Below, piece by piece: positions 23,461 through 35,687 of a stretch of 64,000 nt of DNA. The first letter of the stretch is position 1, and every line of letters starts with the position of its first letter. Source of the DNA: Rotaria sordida (lineage: Eukaryota; Rotifera; Eurotatoria; Philodinida; Philodinidae); NCBI GenBank assembly GCA_905250125.1, contig CAJNOL010000375.1:64561-128560 (forward strand), read 5' to 3'. Position numbers and translations under genes: made by a program. The notes under the pieces were generated by a model. The model saw nothing but the letters and a program-made list of their open reading frames with translations. It was not told the DNA's origin and did no database searches.

Positions 23461-24413
23461 AAACGAAACAAATTAAAAGTCCAATTTCAAATGAATATAA
23501 ATCATAAGTGCTACATCATTCTTTTACTTAATCCTTCAGATATGCAATAAGAAAGTAGTTCATATATATTATAATGAGATGTTATTGATATACAACCTTT
23601 GTTCGTATATCAACGACGTCTTTTATGTTTGTATAGTTATGTCTATCATGTTTGAAAGTACAAATTTCTACTCTATATACTTCAACACTTCTTTTAAATC
23701 GTGTTTCACAAAAGATCTACTAGTGACAATGAAGCTGACAACTAGACTGATGCTATTATATTGACAAGAGAAAGAACAAAAATTTATGCTTTTGATCTAA
23801 AAGCTCAAACATGAATACATATAATCTCGTATACATTAAAATATATTTATATATTATCTAAATAAAATAGATCTAAATTAAACATTTATTTTCAACAAAA
23901 GAGATAGAAACTTTACTTACATATTTACTAGTACATTTTTGTTCAATGCTCGTATATTTTTGGTTTATTAATTTGTAAAAAAAAAAAAAAAAACTATCAT
24001 GTTTATATTCGAAATCAAAGAAAAACAAAAGATATTACAATCTTATCTTAAACTAACTGGACAGAAAATCAAATACAAATAATTTCATTTCCCAAATTGA
24101 ATAATTTAAGAGTGATGAAATCAATTCTATCACATAATACATCCTACTGTTAATGAAAAAAAAAAAAGAAATGTTCTTGTAATGTATGATTTGATGAATA
24201 GTGTCTTAATTCGATATGACATATTGTCAAGATCAATATTCGTCTTTTTTTTTTCTCTTGATCATGTGTATAATACTATATTTAGCGCACGATAGAGAGA
24301 ATCAGTTATTATAAACATATTAAATAGGTTAAAAAAAGAACAAATATAAATATATCAAAAGAAAAAAAAAAAATTTCTTTTTTTCGCTTTAGTTTTTATC
24401 GACTAAAAAATGT

Positions 24414-24419
24414 TTTATT
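24414..24419 (-). terminator. polyadenylation signal of the MAB-21 gene
   Basis: AATAAA on the minus strand about 70 bp past the stop codon at 24486. Confidence 0.45.
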
Positions 24420-24485
24420 TTCATGGTTATTAAGATTGTTAACAAGCAGAAGAAGAAAAGAAAAAAAAACAGAACTGTTTAATCT

Positions 24486-26108
24486 TTATAATCTATCAAG
24501 ACAATGACTATTAATAAGCATTTCACGAGTTAATTGCCAACATTGTTTAGCAGCACAATCCAATGATTGAATAGATTTACCTTTAAATAAATCTACATTA
24601 GGTAAAAAATAATGTGGACATTTTCGACATTGTAAACATGATATTAATTGTAATAATATACCATTAAGACGATCACCTAATGTTTGTTCATCAGACCATT
24701 CATGTTCATTTGGATGTTTTTCACATTCATATAAAACTAAAGATTTTAATACATAATTTGTTATTGGTATAGAATCAAAATTACGATCACGTAATGTTTT
24801 TAATATTGAAAGACATTTACGTCTAGTACCATTTTGTAAAAGACGATCTTCAGCTTCTGTAAATGACATAACCCATGCATCACCTTCTGAACTTGCTTGT
24901 TTATCTTTCATATAAATTGATTCTTTTGATAAAATATTAAAACCTTCATTTTTAACATCATTTATTTGATTTGGACTTGGCCAAATAGAAAATTGTGTTG
25001 CTGTATATGGCCAATGTGATGCTGAACGTGGCCATAAACCAGCACAACGAAATGCTGGTACAATATGTACAATATATTTATCACGTATACGAAGACGTAC
25101 TTCTGTTGTATCAGTTAATAATTGTATATAATTTTTACATGGACATTTTTCACATGCTTGTGCAACAAGTGCTTGAAAACGTGAACGAATTTTACGTGCT
25201 GATAAATAACCACTTGCTGTTATAAATTCAACCCAAAGTGACATTGAACGTTTACGTCCATCCGATAATTTTAATACAGCACAACCAGGTATTGTACCAT
25301 CATCAACAAAATTAAATACACCCATTTGATTTAAATAGAGAACGACCTTCAGTTATAGAGAACAAAAAAAAAAAAGAAATCGAGATTTGTGATTAAATAC
25401 AATCAATGAATTAGATCTTTTTCAATGAAAGAATAAGCAGATTGAGAGCGGATATATATAAGAAAATATCTCATAGAGATAGTTAAAAATTCAAAAAAAT
25501 CTTGGTAGTTTTACTAGGTAATAATGAATAAGTTTCAATTATTAATAGGTGAGAAGGAGAGTCTAATACCACTTTTGCGACTTCTGAAAAGGATACAGTC
25601 GTGACGTAATTAAGGGTGGATTAGATTGAGCAGTGTCCTACCATCTACGATCTTCTGGTTACTCTACTAAGATACAGAGTACTTTTTTTTTACTTCAAAG
25701 AAATATCTCTGGAAGAAGAAACGACTTTCAGAGTCACAAAATGTTAGTATTTAATTCTTTTGAAGTATATCATAGATAATTATGAAAATATCTGTTTGAA
25801 TAAATTAATAAAAATATTCTCATGTCTCTTTAAATCATTCTTGTAATTCTATTTAAAATATAAAAAAAAACAACAATATTTACTTCAAATTCAGTTTGTG
25901 ATTTAACAGTAAGACCTTCAAAACGACCACTAATTTCATTTAATGATGAAATAAATCTTGGTTCTTGTGCTTCAACTTCATGTAATATTTCAGTAACAAC
26001 TTTTGATACTTCTCTTACAGCTTTATAAATTGAATTTTTTCGTGGTATTACTTTTTCAATATAATATTGATTAAGTTGAATAGCAAATTTATTTGATGGA
26101 CACAACAT
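24486..26108 (-). CDS. mab-21: MAB-21-like protein, 361 aa, 2 exons
   Basis: Exon 1 is 26108-25884 (75 codons). Exon 2 is 25346-24486 (286 codons plus TAA). The 537-bp intron is in phase 0, and the join reads TEFEV-VLYLNQMGVFNF, exactly the conserved family sequence. At 361 aa it matches vertebrate MAB21L1/L2 (359 aa). Signatures include EVEAQEPRFISSLNEI, LWVEFITASGYLSARKIRSR, GLWPRSASHWP, CLSILKTLRDR, YECEKHPNE and LQLISCLQCRKCPHYFLPNV. MAB-21 proteins share the nucleotidyltransferase fold of cGAS but act in development (sensory organ, eye and neural patterning). Their biochemical activity is unclear. Starting at exon 2's own Met, as a simple open frame would suggest, would lose the N-terminal helix of the fold. 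Confidence 0.96.
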
Positions 26109-28146
26109 GTTTTTTTTTTAAATTATTATTCTAGTTTTACTATATCTGATTTATTTAATCATCGTTGATATGAAATGAATAAGACATATATCTACTTCAT
26201 CGTTCTTTTTCCCCGTGCTCATGTTCTTTTTTTTTCCTCTTTTTCTTTCCTTTCATGAAACCAATCAAATAACATGATTGTCTTACCAATAGAAAAAGAA
26301 AAAATCTATATACGAATGTCAACAGAGACAAAAAAAAAAAAAAAAACATTATGTAATCACGATATGACGATGTTTTTTGTACATTGATGAAAAGCAAAAC
26401 AGATATTCTTTAATAGAATTAAATTTTAGTTATTTTATTTTAATAAAAAGAAAGACTAATATATCAACAAAAATGTATTTTGTTATTTTCTGTTAGATAA
26501 ATCGAGAAAATTATTCGAAAGAAGAAACGACTAACTCACTTTCAGTCTAAAATTGAATGTGGAAATGAATAGAAAGGAAATGTTTTGATCTCAAAACTAC
26601 TCTTTAGTATTCTTTATATAGATAGTCTATCATTTTCCATTGATAGATTTTTGCATTTTAATGAATAGAAGTTATTATTCTGAAGTAAAAAAAGAAAAGT
26701 CTTTAGTACGATACATATGCATTCAATGTATACTTTCTTTCCTATCATTATTAATAAACACTTTTAAATGTTATCTTGAATATTTATCATTTTTGATAAA
26801 GCTCGTTCATAAAATATTTTGTTGATTATACTTGTAAAAGTTTTCAAATTTCTAACTTTTTCTTAATGAAATATAATTTTTTTGAATATTTGATTATAGA
26901 ATAAATCTTTTTTTTCTTTTGAAAATTGAATCATATTATGATTAATTTTATTGTTCAATCTAAAAAATTTCATCAATTGAATCTTGTTTTTTTTTTTTGT
27001 TTTTTTGCTTTCTTTCGTAGTTTCTTCATCCAATCATGATCCATCAAAATAATGTACAGTCGTTGTTGGATGAAAAAAAATCACACTATTGTTAATAAAC
27101 CGTTCGTGCGTGAGATGAGACACAGTAAGGGAGTAATTAGAAACATCATTCATATTCATCACATATGTAATTGAACTGAGCGTGAAATATGAGGACGGAT
27201 GTTTATCATCGTCGTGTGCGAATGAATACAGTGACGAATAAAAGATGCGCTTACTTGATAAAACAAGAGTCACTCATCACAATAGGAGGTGGAGTTATAA
27301 AACAAACAATTCAAATTAACTCTGTTATTTTTTTGTAGAATATTTTTCTTATTATTATTATTGATCAAAATCATAGAAGAATTCTTAACTACTTATTTAT
27401 CTTAAATTGAAGTCATGTAATACAAGACTAAAAAATAACACAAATAACTATAGAAAATTTACTTGAAATAAAAGACATTGATCGATGATGATGATGGTGA
27501 TTACACTGTTTATGAAAATGTAAAATATAAACATATAGAAGTATCGTCTGATAAACTCTTTTTTTTTTTCAAGATGACAGACTCATGTCTGAGAATGATG
27601 ATACGATATGAATAAATATGATATCTATTTTTATTTTGCATTCGATCAGTTGAAATAATCGATCTTTTCTCACTATAAATATGTATATATAGCTCATTCA
27701 GGAAAGATTATATCGATACACTTCACTTGATTGACATGACCATAGACATGACTAAAATATAATAGGTGAAAAAGACAATAGGATACACGAAATAGTACTA
27801 TGTATTTATTTGCTTACCAAATGAATCGTCTAGTGACACGAACAAATGACTTTAGGATGTCGAATGAATATTATTGACAGTTAACAAACACAAGACAATC
27901 ATCTGTAATTTTTCTGATTAGATAAAAAGTTCTAGTAGATAATATTTAACAATCAAAATGAATATTATAATAAAAATTAAACATTTTATATTCAATAAAA
28001 TTTAATAAATCTTAAAATAAGAAAACTTATCTGGTACATATACTATTATCCATTTGTTTAGACAATTCATTGAATTTATCTATTGATTAAGGATATCATA
28101 ACCGGAGTTATAATTCTGAATAGGTTATTTATCATTCTTGTGTTTT
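26109..28146. other. intergenic upstream of MAB-21; no gene recognised
   Basis: About 2 kb of AT-rich DNA with A and T runs (for example 26330-26347). Short open frames on both strands show no domain. As MAB-21 genes are developmentally regulated, enhancers are likely here, but none can be pointed to from sequence alone. Confidence 0.4.
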
Positions 28147-29413
28147 GAATAACTTTTAAACAAAAAGAGAGAGAAATAACTCGAATTTTTGCGTGCTATC
28201 TAGAGTTGATGTTGCTCTATCATTTTTCACGAAATCGATGAAAAATTTCAGTCGTTTTTCTCCTTTAATACATCATCAATTTTGAAAATGAGCTTAATTC
28301 TCTTTGAAAACAATATACTTTCCTAACTATAATATAATTGGCAGATAGTCAAACTTTTCCTTTATTGATCTACACCAGACAGAGATCGATAACTGTTTGT
28401 GTTCAAAAGATATAAAGATTTTACTGAAGACTATTCATCAAATTTGTTCAAAATTTGAGCAACTAAAAAATATTTTCTTCTATTTGATGCGATGATTTAT
28501 TAACCTTCAAAGGTTTTTGTTCTTCAGAGAGTTTTCGTCAATTTTTATTTATTTTTTAGTGTTTTCATCGCAAAAATCTTTCAACTCAAATTGTTCAATC
28601 GAAAAGAATTTTAAGATGTTTACATAAATAAAAGCCATTAATCATCAGTATCATCTATATTGCAGGTACTGAAATCATTATCATTTAGTTCTTCTTCGAT
28701 CTCTTCAACATAAATAACAACTTTTAAAATGTTGTCTCATATTGTTTGACATGCCTGATGTAACTGGTTGCTTCCATTACACATAAACCATAAATCCATT
28801 CTTGTGCCAATTTGCTCACTTTAGTTAAAGTAAATTTTATGTTTCTATCATATATATATGTTTTCGTATTGGCACAGGCTAACTCTGTAGGATTCAAAGT
28901 ACAGTATCTCATTGATAAATGAATGCGGATGTGATGGTGACTGAAGAAAAAACCAACATCTACACTCATATCGACAATCCATACTAGAGTCCATCAAGTC
29001 CTACTCGGACTCGGACCCGACCGAGTTCGAGTCTGAAAATTTCGTTTTGAGCGGATCCGAATCCAGAAATTCTTGGACTCGATGGGTTCTATCCCCACAC
29101 CTACACACATCAATACACAGTGTATGGTTTTTGATGACGTTTTTAATAAAAAAAAAAATCTTCGAAGGTTAATAAATCATCCCACCAAATAAAAGAAAAT
29201 ATTTTTTAGTTGCTCAAATTTTGAAGAAATTTGATGAATAGTCTTCAGTAAAATCTTTATATCTTTTGAGTGCAAATAGTTATCGATCTCGACGTGGCAT
29301 AGATCAATAGAGGAGAATTTAGACTATCTGCCTATTATATTATAGTTAGGAACTCTAGATAGTACAAAAAATTTGAGTTATTTCTCTCTCTTTTTATTTA
29401 AAAGATATTCAAA
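28147..29413. mobile_element. foldback element with about 250-bp inverted arms
   Basis: The left arm (28147-28512) and right arm (29160-29413) are inverted copies. Shared blocks include AAAAAGAGAGAGAAATAACTC, CTATCTAGAGTT, CCTAACTATAATATAATTGG, AAAGATTTTACTGAAGACTA, AATATTTT(C/A) and AACCTTC(A/G)AAG. The left arm holds an extra piece of about 115 bp (about 28205-28320). The 650-bp loop contains a short minus-strand frame, ANTKTYIYDRNIKFTLTKVS then LAQEWIYGLCVMEATSYI, that reads protein-like. It also contains a GC-rich stretch of GGACTC/GGACCC/GGATCC motifs (about 28990-29090). Confidence 0.75.
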
Positions 29414-29474
29414 AACTACTCACGACTATTTAACTCTGAAATGGACTTTAGTAGCTAAGAGTTTTACTTTATAT

Positions 29475-29858
29475 TTGTTTTAAGATCATTGAAATATATC
29501 TCCTTGCGTTTCTGAATCATAGATAAGATTCTAAAAAAGACGTTGCCTGGCAGAGCCATATCGGCACATGCCTCATAGAAATTTTTTCTCAACTCTTCCA
29601 AAGTTCGATAGTTTCTCAAATGAAAGTATCATAATAAACGCACTTTCACATATCTATAACAAGACTCAGAAAGTGCTAACGATAGATGATGAACATGTGA
29701 ATAAGAAAAGTAGGTTAATGAACGCATCACTCAAGTTATCTGATAACAGTATAGAAATCACTTTTTGATGATACGTCAGTAATTATCGTAGGTCGTATCG
29801 AAATTGTTAGAAAGTTTGAAAATTTCAATTCCTCGAATCTTGTACACTTCTGTTTTGT
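29475..29858. repeat. dispersed repeat, copy 2 (first copy at 23141-23460)
   Basis: Same orientation as copy 1. The protein-like minus-strand frame is broken by an insert of about 60 bp near 29630-29690, so this copy is decayed. It starts about 60 bp outside the foldback element ending at 29413, so the two may form one composite unit. Confidence 0.75.
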
Positions 29859-30301
29859 AAATGTATCTAATAAAAGCTCACCTTCAAACTTTCGACTTGT
29901 GAAACACATTAGAAGCCTAATGGATTATTATTTTATGGAGAGTGAGTTTAATAAAAATTCTGCAAAGCAAATATTTCCATGTATAGAAATGATATATTTA
30001 TTTTGGATTATAATGATTACAAGTTTTTTTTTTCAAGAAATCTAACTATTTATATCGGAAATCGCCTTTTTTTTTTCTTCATCTGGATTTCTACATTCAA
30101 ACATCACTGACAATAATCAATGACAAAAAAAAAAGAAAGAAAATATGTATTATATAAATGAAGAAATTTAAGTAAAATTAATCGAACACAATAACAAAAA
30201 AAAAAACCAAGCGAAAATAGAATAAATTGAATACAAGTTTGTCCATGTATACATACAATGAATAAACAAATAGTTATATTCTATACATAATCATTATTGA
30301 T
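29859..30301. other. intergenic, 3' flank of IST1
   Basis: AT-rich sequence with A-runs and no gene. It carries the 3' end region of the minus-strand IST1 transcript. The IST1 stop codon itself overlaps an AATAAA (30301-30306 on the minus strand). Confidence 0.45.
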
Positions 30302-32515
30302 TTATTTTCTATTTTTTAAATCTTCAAATCGACGAGCTAAATCATCAAAACCAGGATCATCTGAACCTCCTCCATGAACAACAGGTGGTGTTGATCGATC
30401 ATTTGTATTTGGAACTTGTGGAAATGGATCGTTAAATGGTGTTTTAGCATTATAATCAGCATTAAAACCAAGACGAGGTGCATTTGATGATGGTGGTGGT
30501 GGTGGAAGTGATGGCCCAAAATCAATATTTGGATATTTAGGTTGAGGCTAAAACACAAAAATTTACGTATCAAATCTTAATAGAAGAACTTGTTTTTTTT
30601 ATCACACGAGCATGGTAAAGAAAAAAACAGCAACTTACTCCTACATAAGCCGGAGGTGATTTTTCAAACTGTTAAATATTAAAGGGGATTCAATTTTTTA
30701 GTATTTCAACTATTCTCTTATACACTTTATTACTTATTAAACAAAAAAAAACAACAACAACTTACTGCTGGTGCGCTTGGTTGAGCTGATGGAACTGTTG
30801 GAAAATCTAAATGACCTCCACCACCACCATTTGATGAAGCTCCTCCTCCACCTGATGATGATGATGATGGTGGTGGTGGTCGTTTATCATCATTTATATT
30901 TGATGGTAATCGTTTATCATCATTGATATTTGTTTGTTGAACATAACGTTGTCCAATAGTCCAAAATTCATCTTGTGCCATTATAGTTGGATCTGGTTCA
31001 AATGGAACATTTTGACTTCGACATATTTCAACTAAATATTTTTCAATAAGTAATTTTGGAATAAGATCACAACTTAAACAACGTAAAAGATCAACATCAA
31101 CCATGCCAAGTTTATTTTGTTCACACATTGTTACATATCTAAAATAAAAGATTATTTTATTAATTTAAACTAAAAAAACAAAACAAAAAATCTTTTACTC
31201 TGGTCCAAAATGTTTTTTAAACATTGTTGTTACTTGACCAAGTTCAGGAATATCTTGTGTAAGAAATGGTGCAGCCCATAAAACATTTGCTAATGGTTGT
31301 TCTATAGCTGGATCAACAGCGGCATTTTTTCTAAATAATTAAAACAATGAGATTTCAAGAAAAACTTTTTGTTTTTTTCTCTCAGTGAAGCTGAAAAATT
31401 TTTGTATGCTCTTTTAGAGCAAGACCTATATAAGAATTCAGCTTAAACCAAATGATCTGTCAACAATCATTGTTAAGACATAGATATTGAATATGAAAAG
31501 TGAACAATAAGTAGCATGCGATTTAAAATAACATATCATCATGTATTTGTATTTAAGTGTTAAAGTTTACAATTAGAAAAGTAATGCATACAAATTGTTC
31601 TCTTTTATATTAAATATAATTATGAATCATTATAATGAGCCTTATTCTCAATTCGCTTGTTGCTCCTCTCCGCCCTCAACAAGCATAAAAAAGGGGGCCA
31701 TGTACTAATTTATTTGCTGCTAAGAGTGATCTCTTCTCTTCCATCCATCTTTTCCTCTTGTTCACTCGTTTTGTTGAAAATTTTCAACAAAACCATTGAA
31801 ATAGAGAAGGTGAATAAAAGAAAAGAACCGCCCTTGGCAACAAATAAATTAGTGTATGGTCTCTTTTTATGCTTGTTGGGAGGGAAGGGAAGGGAAGCAA
31901 CAAGCGAATTGGGAATAAGGCCCATTGGTAATATTAGAATCGAACTGAGAAATCATCGAATAGCACCAAATTGAGACTAAATTCCATATACTAGTTTAAT
32001 GGTCGTTAAGAGTGGACGTTTTTTTAGTATCTCTTTTTTCTCAATTGTTTTGCCAGCATATGTTAGTAAAGATAATTGAGAAACAGAGATGCAAGAAAAG
32101 AGACTGTCTTTCTTAGTAGCAAAAAAGCTAGCGTCTATAGTCAACAAATAATTCATTAGTAAAAAAATTCAACATACGGACGATCTTTTATTAATTGCAT
32201 TCTCATAAGAAGTGTATCAACATAAGCTTCAATTCGATCCATAGCTTCAATTTTATAATCTTCACGTATGAGATGTTCAACAGCTAATAAAAATAATTAA
32301 ATTTTAAAATTGATTTTGTTTTAATGAAAAAAGAAAAAAAAAAATTGTTTTTTACCAATTCGAGCACGAGGAACTTTATTATTACGAACATAATCAGCAA
32401 CTGTATAACGTTCTTTTGCTACTTGTTCAGTTTTTTTCTTTTCACGTACATCAAGACGTGCTTTAGCAACTTGAAATACAGTTTTTAAATCTGCTATCCA
32501 TTTACTATTGGACAT
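30302..32515 (-). CDS. IST1: IST1 homologue (ESCRT-III associated), 348 aa, 6 exons
   Basis: Minus-strand exons are 32515-32356, 32283-32178, 31330-31199, 31138-30766, 30668-30639 and 30547-30302. All introns are GT..AG, phases agree, and the frame closes at 348 codons plus TAA. The N-terminal ESCRT-III-like helical core includes LDVREKKKTEQVAKER, VPRARI, AVEHLIREDYKIEAMDRIEA, VLWAAPFLTQDIPEL and KLLIEKYLVEICRSQNVPFE. Then comes a disordered Pro/Ser/Gly-rich linker with a duplicated NINDDKR. The C-terminus, FDDLARRFEDLKNRK, is the MIT-interacting motif that in human IST1 (DFDDLSRRFEELKKK) recruits VPS4 and other MIT proteins. IST1 acts in endosomal sorting, tubule scission and cytokinesis. 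Exon 5 is only 30 nt and phase 0 on both sides, so it could be skipped. Intron 2 contains a MITE. Confidence 0.95.
31637..31922. mobile_element. palindromic MITE inside IST1 intron 2
   Basis: The arms (about 31637-31722 and 31840-31922) are inverted copies: GCCTTATTCTCAATTCGCTT against, on the other strand, GCCTTATTCCCAATTCGCTT. The match continues through CAACAAGCATAAAAA and ACTAATTTATTTG. The centre contains a perfect palindrome, GTTTTGTTGAAAATTTTCAACAAAAC (31769-31794). No transposase. This explains the overlapping open frames seen on both strands here. Confidence 0.85.
32029..32094. repeat. short inverted repeat in IST1 intron 2
   Basis: TCTCTTTTTTCTCAATTGTT pairs with the complement of AAAGATAATTGAGAAACAGAGA, giving two arms of about 28 bp around a tiny loop. 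Confidence 0.55.
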
Positions 32516-32834
32516 TGTTTCTTTTTTTTATTTTCAATACAAATAAAATCTAAAATAAAAAAAGAAAAATAAACAAAAATATTTTAAGTTATATTAGAAA
32601 GTATGTATTACAGAGACATGTTGTGAAGCACTATTCAAAAAGAATGTTGACGTATGAGAGTAAAAATTTGAACCTCTCCTTCATAGAACATAACAAAAAT
32701 TGATATACGATCACTGATCGTATGTCAATAATGTATGAAAGACTTTCTTATTGCTATGCTAAAGAATTAAGTAAAAGAATGGTAATGAGAAGTATCACGG
32801 ACTACGTATTTTTGTGATTACCAAGAGCAACTAT

Positions 32835-32885
32835 ACTGTGTTTCGCATTTTAATCCTACAGGAATTGTATTAACAGCTTTTATAA
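32835..32885. repeat. copy of a short interspersed repeat (also 35733-35785 and about 60700-60745)
   Basis: The shared core is (A/G)GGAATTGT(A/G)(T/C)TAACAGCTTTTAT preceded by GTGTTTC(G/A)CATT. The second copy here is 35733-35785. A weaker third copy, AGAAATTGTGCTAACAGTTTTT, sits in the myosin intron next to the assembly gap. Confidence 0.6.
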
Positions 32886-33214
32886 TCAAAGGTCATTTTT
32901 AAATTTCGACATATTCTTTCTAAAAAAAGTTCTTAACTCAAGTGAAGTATATTTCAAAATTACACTAGATGAAAATGAATACCTACTATTGAAATATACA
33001 TAGAGAGACAAGGTTCGTCCTATTCTAGGATATCTTTTGTAATTAACATCTATCATAATCATGTAAAAATATTATCAAGAAAACTTCACATGTACTCGGA
33101 AACAAAATCATTTCATTTATTTTGTATTTTCTTTCTATTTACAAACAAAAATTAATAAAATATTTTAGATGAACAAATAAAATTTGTTTAGTTATGATAC
33201 GCTTCTATTTGTCT

Positions 33215-33340
33215 TAGTGACGGAATCCGTAGGGAGAGGTCAGTCTCTTCTAGAAGTACTACCAGTCAATTTTCATTCTTTCAGTAGACATGGTCAGAGA
33301 TTGAATTGCTCCCGCAATTATTTTTGGTTACGCCACTAGT
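33215..33340. mobile_element. small hAT-like non-autonomous relic
   Basis: The left end TAGTGACGGAATCCGTAGG and right end TACGCCACTAG match the common CAGTGGCG...CGCCACTG terminal inverted repeats of hAT-type elements. Only about 125 bp long. No clear 8-bp target duplication was found. Confidence 0.45.
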
Positions 33341-34179
33341 TTAACTACTTCATTCGATAGTTCTCTAGATTTATCGAATAAGAAAAAGAGCTATAAGAAT
33401 TGCTCAAGTCTGGTTTTAACATAAGTTCAAGATTTCTTTTGATCTGTATAAGACGTGACTTATCTTCTAAATCGAAATAATGCATCAATGAGGTCAACTA
33501 TAAGAATTCTTATAGATATAATGTAATATTCAATTGCATAGGAGATATTTCCAAATGCTATGAATATTAAAAAGTATCATTACCTGAATAATGTTTTCAG
33601 ATCTATCCAACCATTAATCTCAAGCGAAATACTTGTATTAAACAAAATGTTTAAATAGAATTTAAGACTCGTAGAGTTTAACCTATATGTATTACGAATG
33701 ATAACATTAAATGAGTAATAAGTAAAAATAAGATATAAAATGAGTCATGTTTATTCTTTGTTTATATGACTCATATTAAATTGACAATAATTATTTTTTT
33801 GGTATCAATAAGACAAATATATAATTAAAATAGAATAGATAATATGATTTTATTTTAAAATTTTTTTTTTGCTTTAAAAAAATTGATAGAGGCGCTACAA
33901 TCAAATTGAAAATTAATTGGTGTAGTAATTTTGACCAATCAAATTTTCTTGTAAAATTCTACTATGACAGCAAATTTTTCAGGAATAAATTTGAGATCTT
34001 TTCTGTATATTTAATCAATTTCATTTGAATGAATTGAATCGATACATCTTTACTTTAATCATATCGTCGTGTACTGGTTGGTGTGATTTATACACATAGC
34101 ACTGCATGAAGTCAAGGACGCTGTGAAAAAATGTCTACTGTGATTCTATATTATATTACCTTTAAAATCAGCTTGTTTA

Positions 34180-34387
34180 TTCAAACTTTTGATAAATAAA
34201 GTTGGTAATCGAACTAATTCATGATGAAAATATCAGATTTCATAGTATCTCCTATCGTGAGATATAAAACTAAGTTTGCATAACAGAATTTTTAATTTTG
34301 GTATTTGACGACAGGCGATGCTAAAAAATTTGATACTTGCATGATCAACTAATTCCACTAAGAACTTTATTTATCAATAGTTTGAAC
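34180..34387. repeat. inverted repeat, about 60-bp arms
   Basis: TTCAAACTTTTGATAAATAA..GTT..AACTAATTCATGATG at 34180-34243 pairs with 34326-34387 read on the other strand. It is degenerate and probably an old MITE. Confidence 0.55.
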
Positions 34388-34737
34388 GCAAAAAAAAAGA
34401 AGCTTTTAAAGATGATCTAAAATGAAACCACAATATTTTACTTTGTAAAATTCATAACTCAAGAGTTAAAACTCACGAGCAGGAATCATTTTAGATTTTC
34501 TTGAATCTCAATTGGTTCTATCTAATAAGTTAAAATTCATTTGAAAAGAGAATTGCAAATAGTCGATCTAAAATTTTTCATTGTACAAAAAATAAATATT
34601 ACCATTTATAAAATATCTTCGTTCAATTCAAGATTGGACGAAATCCATCATTAGATGCTTAATTTATTTGAAATTTTACGTAAAATTAATAACAATATTA
34701 AATATCTTACGAAGGGACATAACCAACTGTTGAATGT

Positions 34738-35380
34738 CGTTCGATTTTGTCTTATGGATATAAGTAGGTTCCTGTGAGATTAAGAATAATCTAAAAGGAT
34801 ATGTATTCATAGTCTACCATTGCAGAGTTATGTCCATTTTCATGAAATTTTTATTAAGGTCAAGACGTTTTCAAAAAACACAAAATGAAGGTTCTTAACT
34901 TGAAATTTTGCCTATAAATAGATTTAATATAAGATATTTGTTTAGTAAGTACTCCACAGAAAACATGGAGAAACAATAAAATTAGTGTCTCATCTTCTGA
35001 CATTTTATAATATCAGAAGGTTGAACATTAACTTTAATGTTACTATACCCAACAATGAAACATTCGATATACGAATATTATTTAATAGTTATAAGATAGT
35101 TCTGTAAGTGTCAAAGATAACAGACATATTTTTCTCGATATATTTAATTTCCCAGCAGAATGGATTAGTTATTCTGCTACAGTAAATACTTTTGGTTTTA
35201 GAAATTACATATCTCAAGGAAAACATGGTCATTTCCATTGAAACTGTCAGAACTATGCAATGACTATTGAATCTATTGATAAACAAAATTTCATTAAGAT
35301 GATCATAAGGATGAATCCTTTTAGGTTATTCTCAGTTTCACAGAGACCTAATCATAGCCATAAGATTAAATTACACAGCG
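34738..35380. repeat. inverted repeat, about 78-bp arms, about 640 bp overall
   Basis: The arms share CTTATGG.TAT.A.TAGGT and AGAATAA(T/C)CTAAAAGGAT between 34738-34815 and 35303-35380 (opposite strands). The interior has only short open frames. Confidence 0.6.
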
Positions 35381-35656
35381 TCCAAAAGTTCGATATTTTC
35401 TCACGTTAGTTATATGTTTTAGAAATAAATGCAAACAATTAAACGACTCCATTGAAAAGCTAAGTCGTTCTTCAAATGCTTTTTATATTGTGAAACACTA
35501 TCTAAAAGAAGTATTGAAGTGTATAGACTAGAAATTTGAAGTCATTCCTCCCATAGACTATATATCAAAAAAACACCCATTCTAATATTTGAACTACTTC
35601 CTTATTGCATTTCTGAAGGACTCAATAACAAAGATCGTACGGAGATGTGCTTTAAA

Positions 35657-35687
<31 letters not shown>

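Larger units (their letters stand above)
22975..24485. other. intergenic with one copy of a dispersed repeat
   Basis: Holds a repeat copy at 23141-23460 and otherwise AT-rich flanking sequence with A-runs. AATAAA on the minus strand at 24414-24419 probably ends the MAB-21 transcript. Confidence 0.45.

Noticed and set aside
25830..26108. MAB-21 first exon read through into the intron (92 aa) as a separate gene
   Set aside because: Splicing at GAA/GTAAAT to the acceptor at 25347-25348 gives the exact conserved family sequence, so it is exon 1 of one gene.
31657..31974. Open frames on both strands in IST1 intron 2
   Set aside because: Both are produced by the palindromic MITE at 31637-31922. 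The two peptides mirror each other and match no gene.
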